Of a DNA stretch of 64,000 nucleotides, positions 50,991-63,539 are shown piece after piece. The position numbers and the translations under genes were made by a program. This DNA is from Girardinichthys multiradiatus. Its lineage: Eukaryota; Chordata; Actinopteri; Cyprinodontiformes; Goodeidae. The stretch is taken from NCBI RefSeq assembly GCF_021462225.1, contig NC_061813.1, forward strand, positions 20,112,442-20,176,441, written 5' to 3'. The notes under the pieces were generated by a model. That model made no database searches, was not told the origin of the DNA, and saw nothing but the letters and a program-made list of their open reading frames with translations. How positions within the stretch are numbered: the first letter of the stretch is position 1; every line of letters starts with the position of its first letter.

Positions 50991-53900
50991 CAATGTTGTG
51001 TTGCCATTGTAATTTGTAATAGAACAAACTTGTTCTATTCCTTTTACATTTTTCCTGCTTCTATGACATCAACTCTGACGAAGCAATGTTCATTGTCCGC
51101 ATTATAAATCCGCCCTACAAACTGTGCTGTGTTAAAGATAATGTGTGTTGTTCAACTCTCTATAGACTTAATATTATGGCTGATTGGTTTATATTCCCCC
51201 ATATTTTATCTGTGCAAATTAATGCAATTTTTCTGGGACAAATGTTTCTGAAAATAGAGCTGTGTGTTTCTTTTCTGTGTAGAAAGAAATATATCTAAAT
51301 TATGCAGCCTGTGCTAATAATCCTGTTCATCTTTCTGTGGTGACCTTGGCGAGATTCATTTATCTGCTGGAGGAACAAAGGGAACCCAATTTGTACCTAC
51401 CTTCTTTTCCTCACTGCTGTATCTTCCTCCCTCTTGTCTGCACTGTGTAATGAATGAATTGCAGACATATGATTTTTTTCATACAGAATTGGTCTCATTC
51501 TTCTTTGAGACCACCTGTGTATCATTATATAGACATCTTCAGAGAAGCTCAAGGTGACCACAGCAGGAAATAAGTGGAGCTACGGGTGTTACTCCAGCTT
51601 ATATGCTGTCTCACTTCCTCACTTAAAATGAACAGAGTGTTCAGAAGGCCAAAATCCCACAAATATGCATGCTTTCCAATTTTACCTTCACAGTGGGTGT
51701 ATAAATCCAGAAAACCATGATTCTAAATGTCAGGACAGTAGTAGTGCTCCTCCTGAGTGAGTCAGCCTAATGCTAATACTGATATTATTGTGTGAGTGTG
51801 TTCCTTCATCTCTGCATTTCATGTTTGGGATCCCAAACAACTGTGACAGGGTGACACATGTTGGTGTGCTCTGCCGCTTAAAGATACGACCGATGAATAC
51901 ACTGCTTCTGAATGCATGGACCGGCTTTTTATACACATTGGGCGACCCCTCGTTAATTTTTCCATTGGGACGATAAAGTATCTCTGGGCATAAAGACCTG
52001 CTCAATTTCCTCACCATTTTAACTCTGCATAGTCACCTCCCTACAAAGCTAGGGAAATATGTTTTTCTTTTTACTAAAGAACTTCAAATATAAGATAAAA
52101 TGAAGGATATTGAGAAATAGTCCATGAATGCACACAACACAAATCAGCACAAAGACATCTAATGACTTCAGATAGTTTGCAGATGGTTCAGTTCCCAGCT
52201 CAGATAACAGTAATGCACCTGTTCTGAGCTAATAAATGTATTATATATTTTGTTGTTCATTATTGGCAGCTATTCTCAGGTTTGTTCTTGCAGTGAGTGA
52301 CTACTTGTACCAGAAGAGATAATATTGACTTGGTTAAATCTTTTTTAATGTTGACTTCATCCATAGCTTAACAGCAAAGTCAGAGCAGTTACTAAAGACT
52401 GGATACAGAACAATCAATTACACACAGCTTCTTGGCAGATTATCAATCTAGCAATGGTTTTGAAAAAAAAACATCATGCCTGATTTAAATCCTCTTCTTT
52501 TAATTATGTTTTGTTTCCTGCTGTATGATTTTATTTTCAGCTACACTTCTGTGCTGAATATACTGTATCTTCATGGTAACTTCATGAAGCCTGTAGCAAT
52601 CTACTTTACACTTCAAGTATGGCCTACTTCCTGCAGAGTTCCATACATCAGACCAGCCCTGGGCTCCTTATTTAACCTATTCTCTCTTTTTTTGACTTCT
52701 CTTGCTGAAACCAGTGACAGAAACAAAGCTTCTGGGCTGCTGGGACAAGACTCTCTTTCTTATCCAATAGGGTGATAATAAGCCCTCGGTTTAGGAAACA
52801 ATCCAAGTCAAATGTGCGCTCCACTGATAACGTATCCAGTCAGAGTGCACTGGCTGTTTGGCAACTATGTGAGAAAATGAGAATGAGATAAATAGTGAGA
52901 GACAGCATTTAATTTTCTACCACTTTAAACAGAAACAGAAACTATGCATGGGTCAAAAATAAATTGGGGGGAATTCAGTTTTCTCTTCCTACCCATATTA
53001 TCATTTACCACTTATTTTTTACTCAAGTTCACACTGAACAAAAGCAATAGAAGTTTAATTTGACTAACATCAAACAATTATTTTCCTGAAACTAAGACTT
53101 GGGCACACCATATCTTCTCTATAATAATAATTATTATAAAAAATTATTAAAATGAGCAGAAAGGTGATGCAAATTCAGAACAGTTTAGAAATGAATGCTC
53201 AGACAGAGCATTCCTTTGGTAACTGAGGACAAAATATTTAGCTTAAAACCTTAAAGGTTTTCTTTTAAGTTCAGTTTTATTGAATAAAGTGTGGATATAA
53301 ACTTTCAGTCCTCCACCACACTGGCCTGATTTACGTAATAGCTTAAACTAGGGGTTTAAATCTATATTTGCATGTATTCACACCAAACCATCATAAAGTC
53401 AAACAGAACAGCGAGTGCCTCAGCTAAATGAATACATCTAAAATCTACCTAACTGGAGACTCATATGGTTAGAGTGCATAGGAGAAGATATTTGCTAATA
53501 GGCAGACAGACAAAATATGGAAATATGGTTCTGCATGTTTCATAAACAGCAGCCCAACAGCTGCAGGTGCTCAACTTAGTGGATTGATATTTAGATGTTG
53601 CCTTATTTGCAAACTACAAACCTTATACATAAGAAAACAAATTTAGCTTTTTTTAAAAATCAGACTCCTCAAATTTCAGCACATGTTAGTAGCATTTGAA
53701 TCTTCCTGCTTGCATCTGCTACACAGTTCATAGTTTGGTTTTTAGCTTTCCTGGAGAGATTCCAGGTGTGAGAGGATGTCACAGCTGTATGTGAAGATGA
53801 GGCTTTTGATAGTCGCCAGGGATCCTGTGGCTATTTTGGTGGCAGCAGAAGACCCAGAGCTGAAGATGTGAATCGCTCACTGAATTCATCTTTGACGGGA

Positions 53901-55880
53901 GAGGAGCTAGGTGAGTGGTAAAAATGAGGAGCACAATAGGAGGAAGAAAAACAAAGAAAAACATTGGGGTTGGATCAAGAGAAGTGGCTTATTTATGGGA
54001 TATGACACTTCTATTACAGGTGATGTAGCCCTGACATTATGACCAAACACTACGCCACCAAGGCTCAGAATCCCTCTTCAATTTAGAGGCAGCCTGACCG
54101 GCAGCTATAACCAGCTGACCCTTAGTGGGTGAGAGTTGTTGATTTTCTCATGCTGTGAGGACATGAACCTATTTACACAATTCCATTTCTAGGAACTGCT
54201 TAGAGTGCATGCGTTATAAAACAAAGGATAAAACATCTATGACAGTTTTGGCACTTGTTATACCTCTCAGTGCTGCACACATTAAATAAAAGTATTACGT
54301 TTGGACCTACGGAGTGTGACCTCAGGAGGAGGGCCCATATCGACTCACACAGGTACAAAGCAGAAACTCTTACAAATGGCTGCATGACTGATGGGTGTGA
54401 GACACCCACCAATGTGGGTCATTCAGGTCCAGGGAGAGCAGCCTTTGTGAGAGGTAATTTGAGGAAAGAGAAGGAAGAATGCAATATCGATCGAAGAGTA
54501 AGAAACTGTCGATAGAAGCCTCTAAAAGAAGGGTATTTGCAACTGCACAGAGCTTTTCATTTGAGCATCACAGCAGCCGCTAATGACTAAGTGTGAGGAA
54601 GCAGCACCACGTGCATTTTACAGGAGTGCTACTGTTCCTCTGTAAATCTGGCGGTTACATAATTTCAAATGAGTGATTTATAATAGACACTGAAAAATTA
54701 CTCAGATGCAGCAAAGAAATTAAAACACAATATAACCAAATGACTGTGAGTGCAGGGCTGTTTGCCCACAGATCAGCAGAGACAATCAAGAAGCCTTATG
54801 CACAACTAACTGTAGATAGACATGCATATTGGCTTTATGATAAAACAGAGCAGATGGCAAATCGATAAAGTCAACTTAGAGACACTTTCATTGAACCTCA
54901 CAGATGATTCAAGAAGTACTAATGTTCTGTAGGTAATTTAAACCTGGAAAAGGCTGGAACAAAATAGCCTTTTTTTTATTTGTTCTTTTAAGGCAAGAAT
55001 AATTAAAATCAAAACCTGGATCTGTTTCAGTCAAACTTGTATCAAGAACTGAAACACATAGACATAGAGCTTCCAAAATGCCCAAAATAACCACTTTTTA
55101 ATAATATTACAATGCACCATGAAGCAAAAAAGGAAACTTTAGAGAAGACTTACAAAGACTGAAAGTCTGTGTGGACTGAGATATTTAAAACGGAAGAAAA
55201 AGCAATTAAATACTTTTATTAAAATTTCATCTGAGCCAAAGTAAAATCACTATTTTGACTAATGCAGCATTAAAATTGCATTTTGACAGCTGCAATTTCT
55301 AAACACAGTTGGACTGATTTCCAGTTTCTTATAATGGCTGCTGTGAAAATTTAGTTTTTTCACATCTTAGATAAGGCTCACAGTAGTTTGTGTATCATAA
55401 TTTAGAAAATCATAGGAGGAGACTATTTCTAAAAAGCCACCTCATTAGCCTAACTCTAATGGTTATGTCCTCACCATGCAAGATAAAGTGTCGAATCACA
55501 TGGTAGCGCCGTAAGGCATTCATGTTTCCTTCTAACTTCATAAATATTAATTCAGTTAAGCATCTGCACAATTGCTAAAAAGAAAGCCAATCAATAGTCA
55601 GCCAATCAAATGATTACCTGCATCCCAATGATCAGCTGCCAAGAAAGTAGTGGCTGCTTAAGGCTACAATGCACCCTGAGAAATCCTAGAGTATTTCTAT
55701 ACTTTGACTGATCCGAGCTGTTTAAAGAGCCTGCCTGAGATCGGACTAATGGCACCATGCTAGTCAGAATGGGTTACTAATAAGAACTAATTATTTTTAT
55801 ATCCTGCAGTAGATTGAGACAGGCCAGTTGATGAAATAGGTGAAAGGTAGATACTACGTATAAAAGCGTGGTACGCTACC
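50991..55880. other. Long non-coding stretch without recognised features
   Basis: No exon with credible splice sites, no tandem array and no element ends were recognised. Short frames (for example 52476-52775) show no domain. It probably is intronic. Confidence 0.45.
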
Positions 55881-55884
55881 TCAA

Positions 55885-56515
55885 TATATATAGTGCCAAG
55901 CATAAATATACATATCTTTTGAGCTTTTCCAACTTTTTCACATTACAACAGAGTTTATTGAATTTCATTTGGATTTTATGTGACAGAGCATCACAGAGTA
56001 GTGCATTAGTGTGAAAGATATAGAGTTTACTACTGGCCACAATGCATACATGGTTTTCCAAAAAGGATAAAAATGAAACTGAAGTGTATTTGTATGCAGA
56101 ACCCTTTTTATCAGATACCCCTTATGTAAATGTGCAACCAACTCTCATTAGAAGTCCTATTCTTTAAAAATAGAGTGCACTTGTGTGCCATATAACCTCA
56201 GTATTTAAACAGCTGTTTTGTGAAAGCCTCGTAGAGTTTTAGAGAACTTTAAAAAACAAACAACATCATAAAGACCAAGGAACACTGCAGACAGATCAGG
56301 GTACAAAGTTGTGGAGAAGTTAAAAGCAGGGTTAGGTTATAAAAATATCCAAAAGTTCTGAAAATCCCAGAAAACATTGTTCATCCCCTGCATTAATTAA
56401 CAAATCAGTCAAGGGCCCATGAAATGACAGTCATGTGTTAGAATGGCCCAGTCAAAGTCCAGCCTTGACACCAATCACACACCCCAACTATATGTCACCT
56501 GTAGATAAAATTATA
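55885..56515 (+). mobile_element. Decayed Tc1-like element with a large internal deletion
   Basis: A 5' terminal repeat region (TTTTTCACATTACAACAGAG, 55933; TTTCATTTGGATTTTATGTG, 55963) is followed by the family leader (AAGACCAAGGAACACTGCAG, 56273) and then jumps to GTTAGAATGGCCCAGTCAAA (56438) from the 3' part of the transposase. The catalytic middle is gone. Confidence 0.75.
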
Positions 56516-57505
56516 GTTTAAATGTATGGTTTTCTCCTAGCTTGGCTCCAGCAAAGAGCACAATTGGTTTCAGATGTTTGTTTAATGTAGGCGGTTTTCA
56601 GAGACCCTGTGCTAATTGGAAGATTCAGCAACAGAGACTAATAGAGTACTTACATTCTAGGGTTAAGACAAAGAGAAAATATTGTGATTTACTCTTCGTA
56701 TGCATCCAAGGGTGCAAGTACTTTTAGAAGAGGTAAGGGAAGAGGAGAAGCTTGTGAAAGGTAAAAACTTTATGAAAAAGCAAATCCCCTTCATCCCTGC
56801 TTTCGGCTCTGTGGGTTTATTAAAGTTGCTGAGTTAGAGGTAAGGAGAGGACAGAAACAGAATGAGGGAAAAAGGATTTATCACAGCTGGGCAGGTGTAG
56901 CTTGGTCTGAATGACAGGGACTATACTGAAAAATCCTTCATAAAGAACACCAGAAGATCCTCCAACAAAATCTTTACATTTTCAGACAGAAATACATGTA
57001 TTCCTCCACCCTGGCACAAAAATAACTGATGAACAATTTCTACTATTAAATTGTGCTTGATGCAAAATTTGCATTCATCCATTGCATGTTATTTTAAAAC
57101 AGCAAGAAAACGTTTAATATTTGTGTCCCATGACAAAGCTTTATGCAAACTAAACTACTGGACGACTACAGTCAGGATGAACACCACCATTAATGAAACA
57201 AAAAAACAGATCCATTTGTTCAGCAAAATATTTCCGATGCATATTTGTAGCTGTAATGCAATCCTACTAACATGCATCGCTTTTCTTTTTCCACTTTTAT
57301 TTAAGCTAACTGCACTCATGCATCTTGGTCCTGAAGAATCATATGTTCTTGCATAATGTCCCATTTGATTTCAACTTGCCTGAAGCCCTGGAGGTGAGTT
57401 GTCCCTGGTTAGTCAAGTCTTCAATAACTCAATTTGATGAAGTAACAAACACAGTGACATTGATGACAAGGCCTGACATAGACATAGTCCTCCATCCTGT
57501 CCACC
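56516..57505. other. Non-coding stretch without recognised features
   Basis: No supported element; ends at the palindrome at 57511. Confidence 0.4.
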
Positions 57506-57510
57506 TTGTT

Positions 57511-57550
57511 GGTACCCTGACTTTGACACATAGGTCAAAGTCAGGGTACC
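57511..57550. repeat. Perfect 17-base inverted repeat with 6-base loop
   Basis: GGTACCCTGACTTTGAC (57511-57527), loop ACATAG, then the exact complement (57534-57550). It would form a strong hairpin in DNA or RNA. Confidence 0.97.
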
Positions 57551-58406
57551 TTATTATAGGGCAGAGAGAAGGCTCTTTGACAAAGGCTGTGAACCCTGTG
57601 TGCGCCTTATGTTTCTTAATTTTATTGTTAGATATAAGCGGCTACACACAACTTCATGCTTTGCAAATCTCTTATTGTTTTCATAGATGTTAAAACCACA
57701 AATATGAATGTGATTTATCTGAATTTCATGTGATAAACCAACACAGAGTAGTGCATAATTAGGAGGTAGAAGGAAAATAATACATTGGTATTGTACATCA
57801 AAACAATGTATTATACATAAGTTTTTGTACACATCAAAATCTGAATAGTGTGCAGCATATTTGAATCTTTTTCAATCTTTCATCTGAAAATAGTATGCAC
57901 CACCTGCAAACCTCCGAAAGCATATCTGTCCACCTAAACTGACAGGCAAAGCAAGGGGAGCATTAAACAGAAGACTATGGTAACTCCGTAGGGGCTGCAG
58001 AGATCCACAGCTCAGGTGGATGAATGTGTTGATAGGACAACTATTACATTCTCCCCAAATCTGGACTTTGTGAAAGGATTGGCACCAAAAAAAGTCATTG
58101 TTGAAAGAGAGTTATAAGAGGTCTGGTTTGCAGTTTACCTAAAGCTACGGAGGGGACACAGAAAACATGTGGAAGTAGTCACTCTGGCTTGATGAGACCA
58201 AAAATGGCCAAATGTGGTAAAACATGATGGTGGCAGCATCATGCATGTGGAAATGCTTTTCTTCAGTTGGGACACTGAAGCTGCTTAGAGATGATGGAAA
58301 GGTGGAGTTTAAATGATGGAAGAAAACCTCTTAGAGGCTACAAATGCATTCAGACCGGAACAGCTGATGACCCTAAAAATACAACCAGAGCTATGTGAAG
58401 ATCAAG

Positions 58407-59074
58407 TGTTATATACGCAAATGTGCTGCCCTCTCCCCAAGATTTATGGTTGTAAATTAGTGGCACATGTTGATGGTTCACCGGCTGGCGACACACCAGG
58501 AGAGAAAAAAGAAAAAAAAAAGGACCGGTGACAAGAATGATGCACGGCGTGTGTGGGGTGGCAGCAGCAGAGAAACCTTCACCTCGGGTCGGATCAACCC
58601 AGAGGGGAGCGTCAGTCTTTGGGATCCAGCTGTAGTGCGTTGGATGAGGAGAAAAGCCGAACAGATGCTATCGAATTGTGGCACCGGGAAGTCCACACGC
58701 CTGCCACGATTAACCACCAGGGAAACGGGGAAAATTATACTTGGTGATGTTTGTTTTTGGGAGAGATAAAGACTATAGAGATACAAAAAAAGGAAAAAAA
58801 GAAGAAAGTATTAAACTGAGCGACTGATGGACATTGGACTGTACAGGCTGGCCATCCTCGACGGATCTCCAGCCTCTGGAAGAATGCATAGTGGACATTA
58901 AAGGTAGGCCCCCTCCCCTTAACTTCACTGTGTTCCATCAGGTTCCCATATTTTCCGCTATAGGTTTATTGTCTTGTTTTTTTTCCACACCCTTAGTGTT
59001 ACTGTTCTACTCCCATACCCAGCCGAAGGAAGAGAAAGAAAAAAACAAGTTGTGGGAGTAAGGGACACGTAACA
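58407..59074. mobile_element. LTR-like insertion, TGTTA...TAACA, with 4-base CAAG duplication
   Basis: The 668-base block starts TGTTATATACGC and ends ACACGTAACA, a short perfect inverted pair (TGTTA/TAACA) beginning TG and ending CA. CAAG lies directly outside both ends (58403-58406 and 59075-59078). Outside it, Tc1 sequence resumes near the expected place. It has no long coding frame; the 100-codon frame at 58467-58769 shows no domain I know. A 4-base duplication would suit a retrovirus-type or other LTR element; class and orientation are not settled. Confidence 0.6.
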
Positions 59075-59165
59075 CAAGGCAGACTCATGTGTTAGAATGA
59101 CCCAGTCAAAGTTCAGACCTTAATGCAACGGACAATCTGTGGAAAGACTGGAAAATTGATGTTCA

Positions 59166-59540
59166 CATTATTGGGACCCCAGCCATGGGTTACAACATGG
59201 ACGAACATGGACTCTGAACTGTACAACGAAGGCCAGTATGAACTTTTCTACACCTTCCACAACACGCGAATGTCTCCTTCCAGGCGAGCAGACATATCTC
59301 TTCAACTTGGATCTAAGAATGTCTACGATCACACCGATCATTTGCAACAAAGTTAAGTAATGATTTGCTGTTCGAGTACCCAGCATTCATTCATAAAAAG
59401 GGGGTAATTGAGATTGACCATCACAGAGTAGATTGGGCTGGTATTCACCGGACAACACTTTACAAACCAAATGATTATTTAATAAAATAATAATATCAAA
59501 TAATATAGTCATAATGATAATCACAACAACACACACTCTT
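59166..59540 (+). repeat. Second copy of the repeat at 8160-8810
   Basis: CAGCCATGGGTTACAACATG, AGACATATCTCTTCAACTTG, AAGTTAAGTAATGATTTGCT, ATTGGGCTGGTATTCACCGG and GATTATTTAATAAAATAATA match the minus strand of 8160-8810 in the same order. It interrupts the Tc1 copy; part of the Tc1 sequence is missing at this point. Confidence 0.62.
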
Positions 59541-59725
59541 GCAGCTATAATTTCAGCAAAAGGGATTCTACAAAGTATTGGCTCAGTGGAACTGAATGCC
59601 GATGCACAGAACGCTTCCAGATTTTCCACATACATTTCTATTAAAATACATTGAGAGTTGTGGTTTTAATGTAAAATGTATAAAAATGAAGGGGTATGTC
59701 TTCTTTTGCAAAACACTGTAAAGGA

Positions 59726-61170
59726 TGATCAGAGTTCAGTTTTTCCATCTGGTATTTTTTTATTATAATTAGTTTGGTTAAACAATTTAAGAATCCAGTT
59801 CACAGATTATTTTTCCAGAAGTAACCCTCTCAACGGCACTACAGTTCCTTCTTTAAGACTACTAAAATTACACCATATTCTCTTTCTCTCCACTCGCACT
59901 CATTCAGTTAAGATGCAACATTGGCAGATCAGAGACTTGGCAGACATTCTGCATGCAAGGGCATGCTGTGTGTTTACTTCACCATGAGCAAGTGTCAACC
60001 TTGCAACCCCAACTTTCAGCTGAACAGACAGCCTTGATGGCAGCCATTTATCTCCCCAACCAATCGTGGTCGGCTGTCTCCTACTGCCAAAGAATCCCGG
60101 TGTTTCCAAAAACGGGAAAATACTGGCTGGTGATGACAAACTGAAATGAGCAGATTTTAGAAATCCATTGCATATAAAAATAATGTGGCACAGGGAGTGT
60201 AGTATCTATAAAAGGCAAAATATGAAATGCTCTTTGTAGGAAATAAAAGCTGTTCATTAAAATCAGCTGTGGATGTTACAGTGAAAGTCTCCCAGTGTTT
60301 ATTTCTCACACAAACCTTATTTTTAAGATAAGATATGGCATTGACATAGAGTTAAGCATGTATTTGTGGTTTGATAGATTTTTCAATATCTGTCAGATCT
60401 TTTAGGTACACATACAGGCATTTCATTTCTAAAAGAATAAATGTACGATGACACAGGATGGGAAATAACAGCATTTATGAACTAGTGCCTCGATAAACTG
60501 TGGTAAAATTGTGTGGCTGCAATTTGGGGATAGCAGAATTTGTTTGGCTGAATTAAAGAAGAACCATTTGAGTGGTTCCTGAATCACTCTGGTCCAAAAA
60601 AACCCCATTATTATCAGCAGATTGTCAGACATATGGGTCATAATAAGGCTAAGTGTCTGGAAAGAATCCAATTGGACTTCTGATTCACTTTCTTCCTGTT
60701 TAGCCACTTAGAACATTGGTTTTTGATTGACAGGAGAGGGAGGTGTAACGTCACCGGGGTTAAATCATCTCTGACTATCAGCCTGTGCATGATTAGGCAA
60801 ACTGCATACAATAAATCTCCATTGTGATGTTTGACATTTTGCTTTAATGGATCCTAATCAAGGTTTCAACCACAACCACAATAATCTAATATTTGAACTT
60901 CATTTATGTAAACTTTTACTTTTAGTCAGAAATCGGCTAGCTGGTATTTAAAGACTGAGAGCTGCTTTAAATACAATTGTAAATTAAACATCTGTAAACA
61001 TGGATGAGGCTGAGCAATGTATAAAAACACACCACATAAAGCTAACTGTAACAACAGAAAAAACACACAAACAGCAAAATGGATCTAACAGTGTTAAGCA
61101 GCTCTGTTTAAAGAAGCCCAAAAAACGTGACAATATTGCTCTGGGTTATATTACCTGGAGGAACATGCTT
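59726..61170. other. Non-coding stretch without recognised features
   Basis: No supported gene or element. Confidence 0.45.
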
Positions 61171-61514
61171 AAAGTAAAGAATCAGAATCAGAATCAGAAA
61201 AGCTTTATTGCCAAGTACGTTTTTGGACATACAAGGAATTTGTTTTGGCGTAGTCGGTGCAATAAAGTACAAATTAAACAGTATAAACATATCTACAATA
61301 TAATATAAATATATGTGCACAGTTTTAAGTGAGTGAGAGTAGATATAGAGCAGTATTGGGTGCGAGAGCAGTACAACAGTGCAGGTGATCATTGTGCAAT
61401 TATGGCAGTGCAAGTAAAGCAGGAGTCCAAGCTGAGCGTTAATGTAACGCTTAGAGTTGGAAGTTACAGGTGTCCTGTCAGCAAAAAAGGGGGGTGTGGG
61501 GGAAAGGGAGAATG

Positions 61515-63430
61515 TCAAGGTGGTTTCCGGGCTTTGTTAACCAGGCTGGTGGCAGATGGGAAAAAACTGTTCTTGTGGCGTGAGGTTTTGGTCCGGATGG
61601 ACCGCAGCCTCCTGCCAGAGGGGAGAGTCTCAAAGAGTCTGTGACCGGGGTGGGAGGGATCAGCCAGAATCTTCCCTGCCCGCTTCAGGGTCCTGGAGGT
61701 GTACAGTTCCTGGAGCGACAGTAGACTGCAGCCAATCACCTTCTCAGCAGACCGAATGACACGCTGCAGCCTGCCCTTATTCTTGGCTGTAGCAGCGGCG
61801 TACCAGATGGTGATGGAGGAGGTGAGGATGGACTCAATGATGGCTGTGTAGAAGTGCACCATCATAGTCTTTGGCAGGTTGAATTTCTTCAGCTGCCGCA
61901 AGAAGAACATCCTCTGCTGGGCTTTCTTGATGAGGGAGCTGATGTTTGGCTCCCACTTGAGATCCTGGGAGATGATGGTTCCCAGGAAGCGGAAAGATTC
62001 CACAGTGTCAATTGTGGAGTCACAGAGGGTGATGGGGGCAGGTGGTGCTGGGTTCTGCCTGAAGTCCACAACCATCTCCACTGTCTTTAGAGCGTTGAGC
62101 TCAAGGTTGTTCTGGCTGCACCAGTCCAACAGATGGTCCACCTCCCATCTGTACGCGGACTCGTCACCATCAGAGATGAGTCCGATCAGAGTGATGTCGT
62201 CCGCAAACTTCAGAAGCTTGACAGATTGACAGACTGGTGACTGGAGGTGCAGCTGTTGGTGTACAGGGAGAAGAGCAGAGGAGAGAGAACACAGCCTTGG
62301 GGGGAACCGGTGCTGATGGTCAGGGAGTCAGAGACGTGCATCCCCAGCCTCACGCGCTGCTTCCTGTCAGACAGGAAGTCAGTGATCCACCTACAGGTGG
62401 AGTCGGGCACACTCAGCTGGGAGAACTTCTCCTGGAGCAGAGCTGGGACGATGGTGTTGAAGGCAGAGCTGAAATCCACAAACAGGATCCTGGCATAGGT
62501 TCCTGTGGAGTCCAGGTACCGGAGGATGAAGTGAAGGGCTAAGTTGACTGCATCATCTACAGACCTGTTGGCTCTGTAGGCAAACTGCAGGAAGTCCAGG
62601 AGGGGGTCGGTGATGTATTTTAGGTGTGAGAGCACAAGGCGCTCAAAGGACTTCATCACCACAGAGGTCAGGGCGACGGGCCTGAAGTCATTAAGCCCTT
62701 TGGTCCTTGGCTTCTTGGGAACAGGGACGATGGTGGAGGACTTGAAGCAGGCTGGCACATGACATGTCTCCAGTGAGGTGTTAAAAATGTCTGTGAAGAC
62801 TGGAGACAGCTGATCAGCGCAGTGCTTCAGGCTGGCTGGTGAGACAGAATCTGGTCCAGCAGCTTTCCGGGGGTTCTGTCTCCTGAAGAGTTTGTTGACG
62901 TCCCTCTCCTGGATGGAAAGAGCCGTCCCCGGCATGGGTAGGGGGCTGGTGGGGGAGAACTTCAGGGTGGGGGTTGGAGGTGCCAAGGCCCCTCTTGAAG
63001 TTGGGGAGGTGGGGGTGGTGGATTGTGGCTGCAGGTGTTGGGGGGTTCGTGGGGGATGGTTGCAGGACTGTCACTTTGTCTTTCAAAGCGGCAGTAGAAC
63101 TCGTTCAGGTCGTTGGCGAGGCGTCAGTCATTGATGGAGTGGGGGGCTTTTGGCTTGTCGTTGGTGATCTGCCTGAGCCCTTTCCAGACAGACGCAGAGT
63201 CGTTGGCTGAGAACTGGTTTTGGAGCTTCTCAGAGTACAGTCGTTTGGCCTCTTTCACTGCCTTGCCAAACTTGTACTTCGCCTCTCTGTATATGTCTTT
63301 GTCCCCACTCCTGAAGGCCTCTTCCTTATTCAGTCTTAACCTTCTGAGTTTGGCTGTGAACCAGGGTTTGTCGTTGTTGTAACTCCCCCTGGTGCATGAT
63401 GGTACACAGCTGTCCTCACAGAAAGCTTCA
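61515..63430 (-). pseudogene. Rex1/L2-type LINE ORF2 remnant (reverse transcriptase)
   Basis: In order: the pre-RT linker EYEAFCEDSCVPSCTRGSYN, KPWFTAKLRRLRLNKEEAF, a TGA after KAPHSIND (about 63124), ANDLNEFYCRF, then FRRQNPRKAAGPDSVSPASL, ALTSVVMKSFERLVLSHL, the first catalytic motif LFVDFSSAFNTI, GSPQGCVLSPLLFSLYTN, the FADD box in another frame, and the thumb and C-terminus MDHLLDWCSQNNLELNALKT to GHRLFETLPSGRRLRS. Breaks: the TGA, a frameshift near 62990, and a tandem 8-base duplication at 62218-62233 that shifts frame just before FADD. The reading frame is otherwise well preserved, so the copy is not very old. Confidence 0.9.
62218..62233. repeat. 8-base tandem duplication causing a frameshift
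   Basis: TTGACAGA occurs twice in direct succession on plus. It lies in the reverse transcriptase coding region, where one copy would keep the frame into the FADD motif. Confidence 0.92.
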
Positions 63431-63535
63431 TATTCCAAAAAAAATCCTGCCCAAAAATTATACACCTATCTTAATTCTTCAGTGAATAAATAGATAAATA
63501 AACAAAAAACTGATTCATATCACATCTTATCAATG
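63431..63535. other. Short spacer between the LINE and the last Tc1 copy
   Basis: AT-rich, no feature. Confidence 0.4.
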
Positions 63536-63539
63536 TTCA

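Larger units (their letters stand above)
57645..59725 (+). mobile_element. Decayed Tc1-like element carrying two foreign insertions
   Basis: The 5' terminal region (TTCATGTGATAAACCAACAC, 57725) leads into the transposase body (ATGTGGAAGTAGTCACTCTG, 58168; GATGGTGGCAGCATCATGCA, 58227; GGAAGAAAACCTCTTAGAGG, 58318), and after interruptions to GTGTTAGAATGACCCAGTCA (59090), TTCTACAAAGTATTGGCTCA (59566) and a 3' terminal repeat ending GCAAAACACTGTA (59710-59722). The frame is broken throughout. Two blocks, 58407-59074 and about 59166-59540, do not belong to it. Confidence 0.82.
61179..63430 (-). mobile_element. Rex1/L2-type LINE, 5'-truncated
   Basis: On minus, the element runs from a truncated linker region at about 63430 through reverse transcriptase and C-terminus, a 3' UTR of about 300 bases, GCAATAAAGCTTTTCTGATT and a tail of GATTCT hexamers (61179-61197). 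Hexamer tails and the FSSAFNT catalytic box fit the CR1/L2/Rex1 group in fish. The endonuclease is lost by 5' truncation. Confidence 0.88.
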
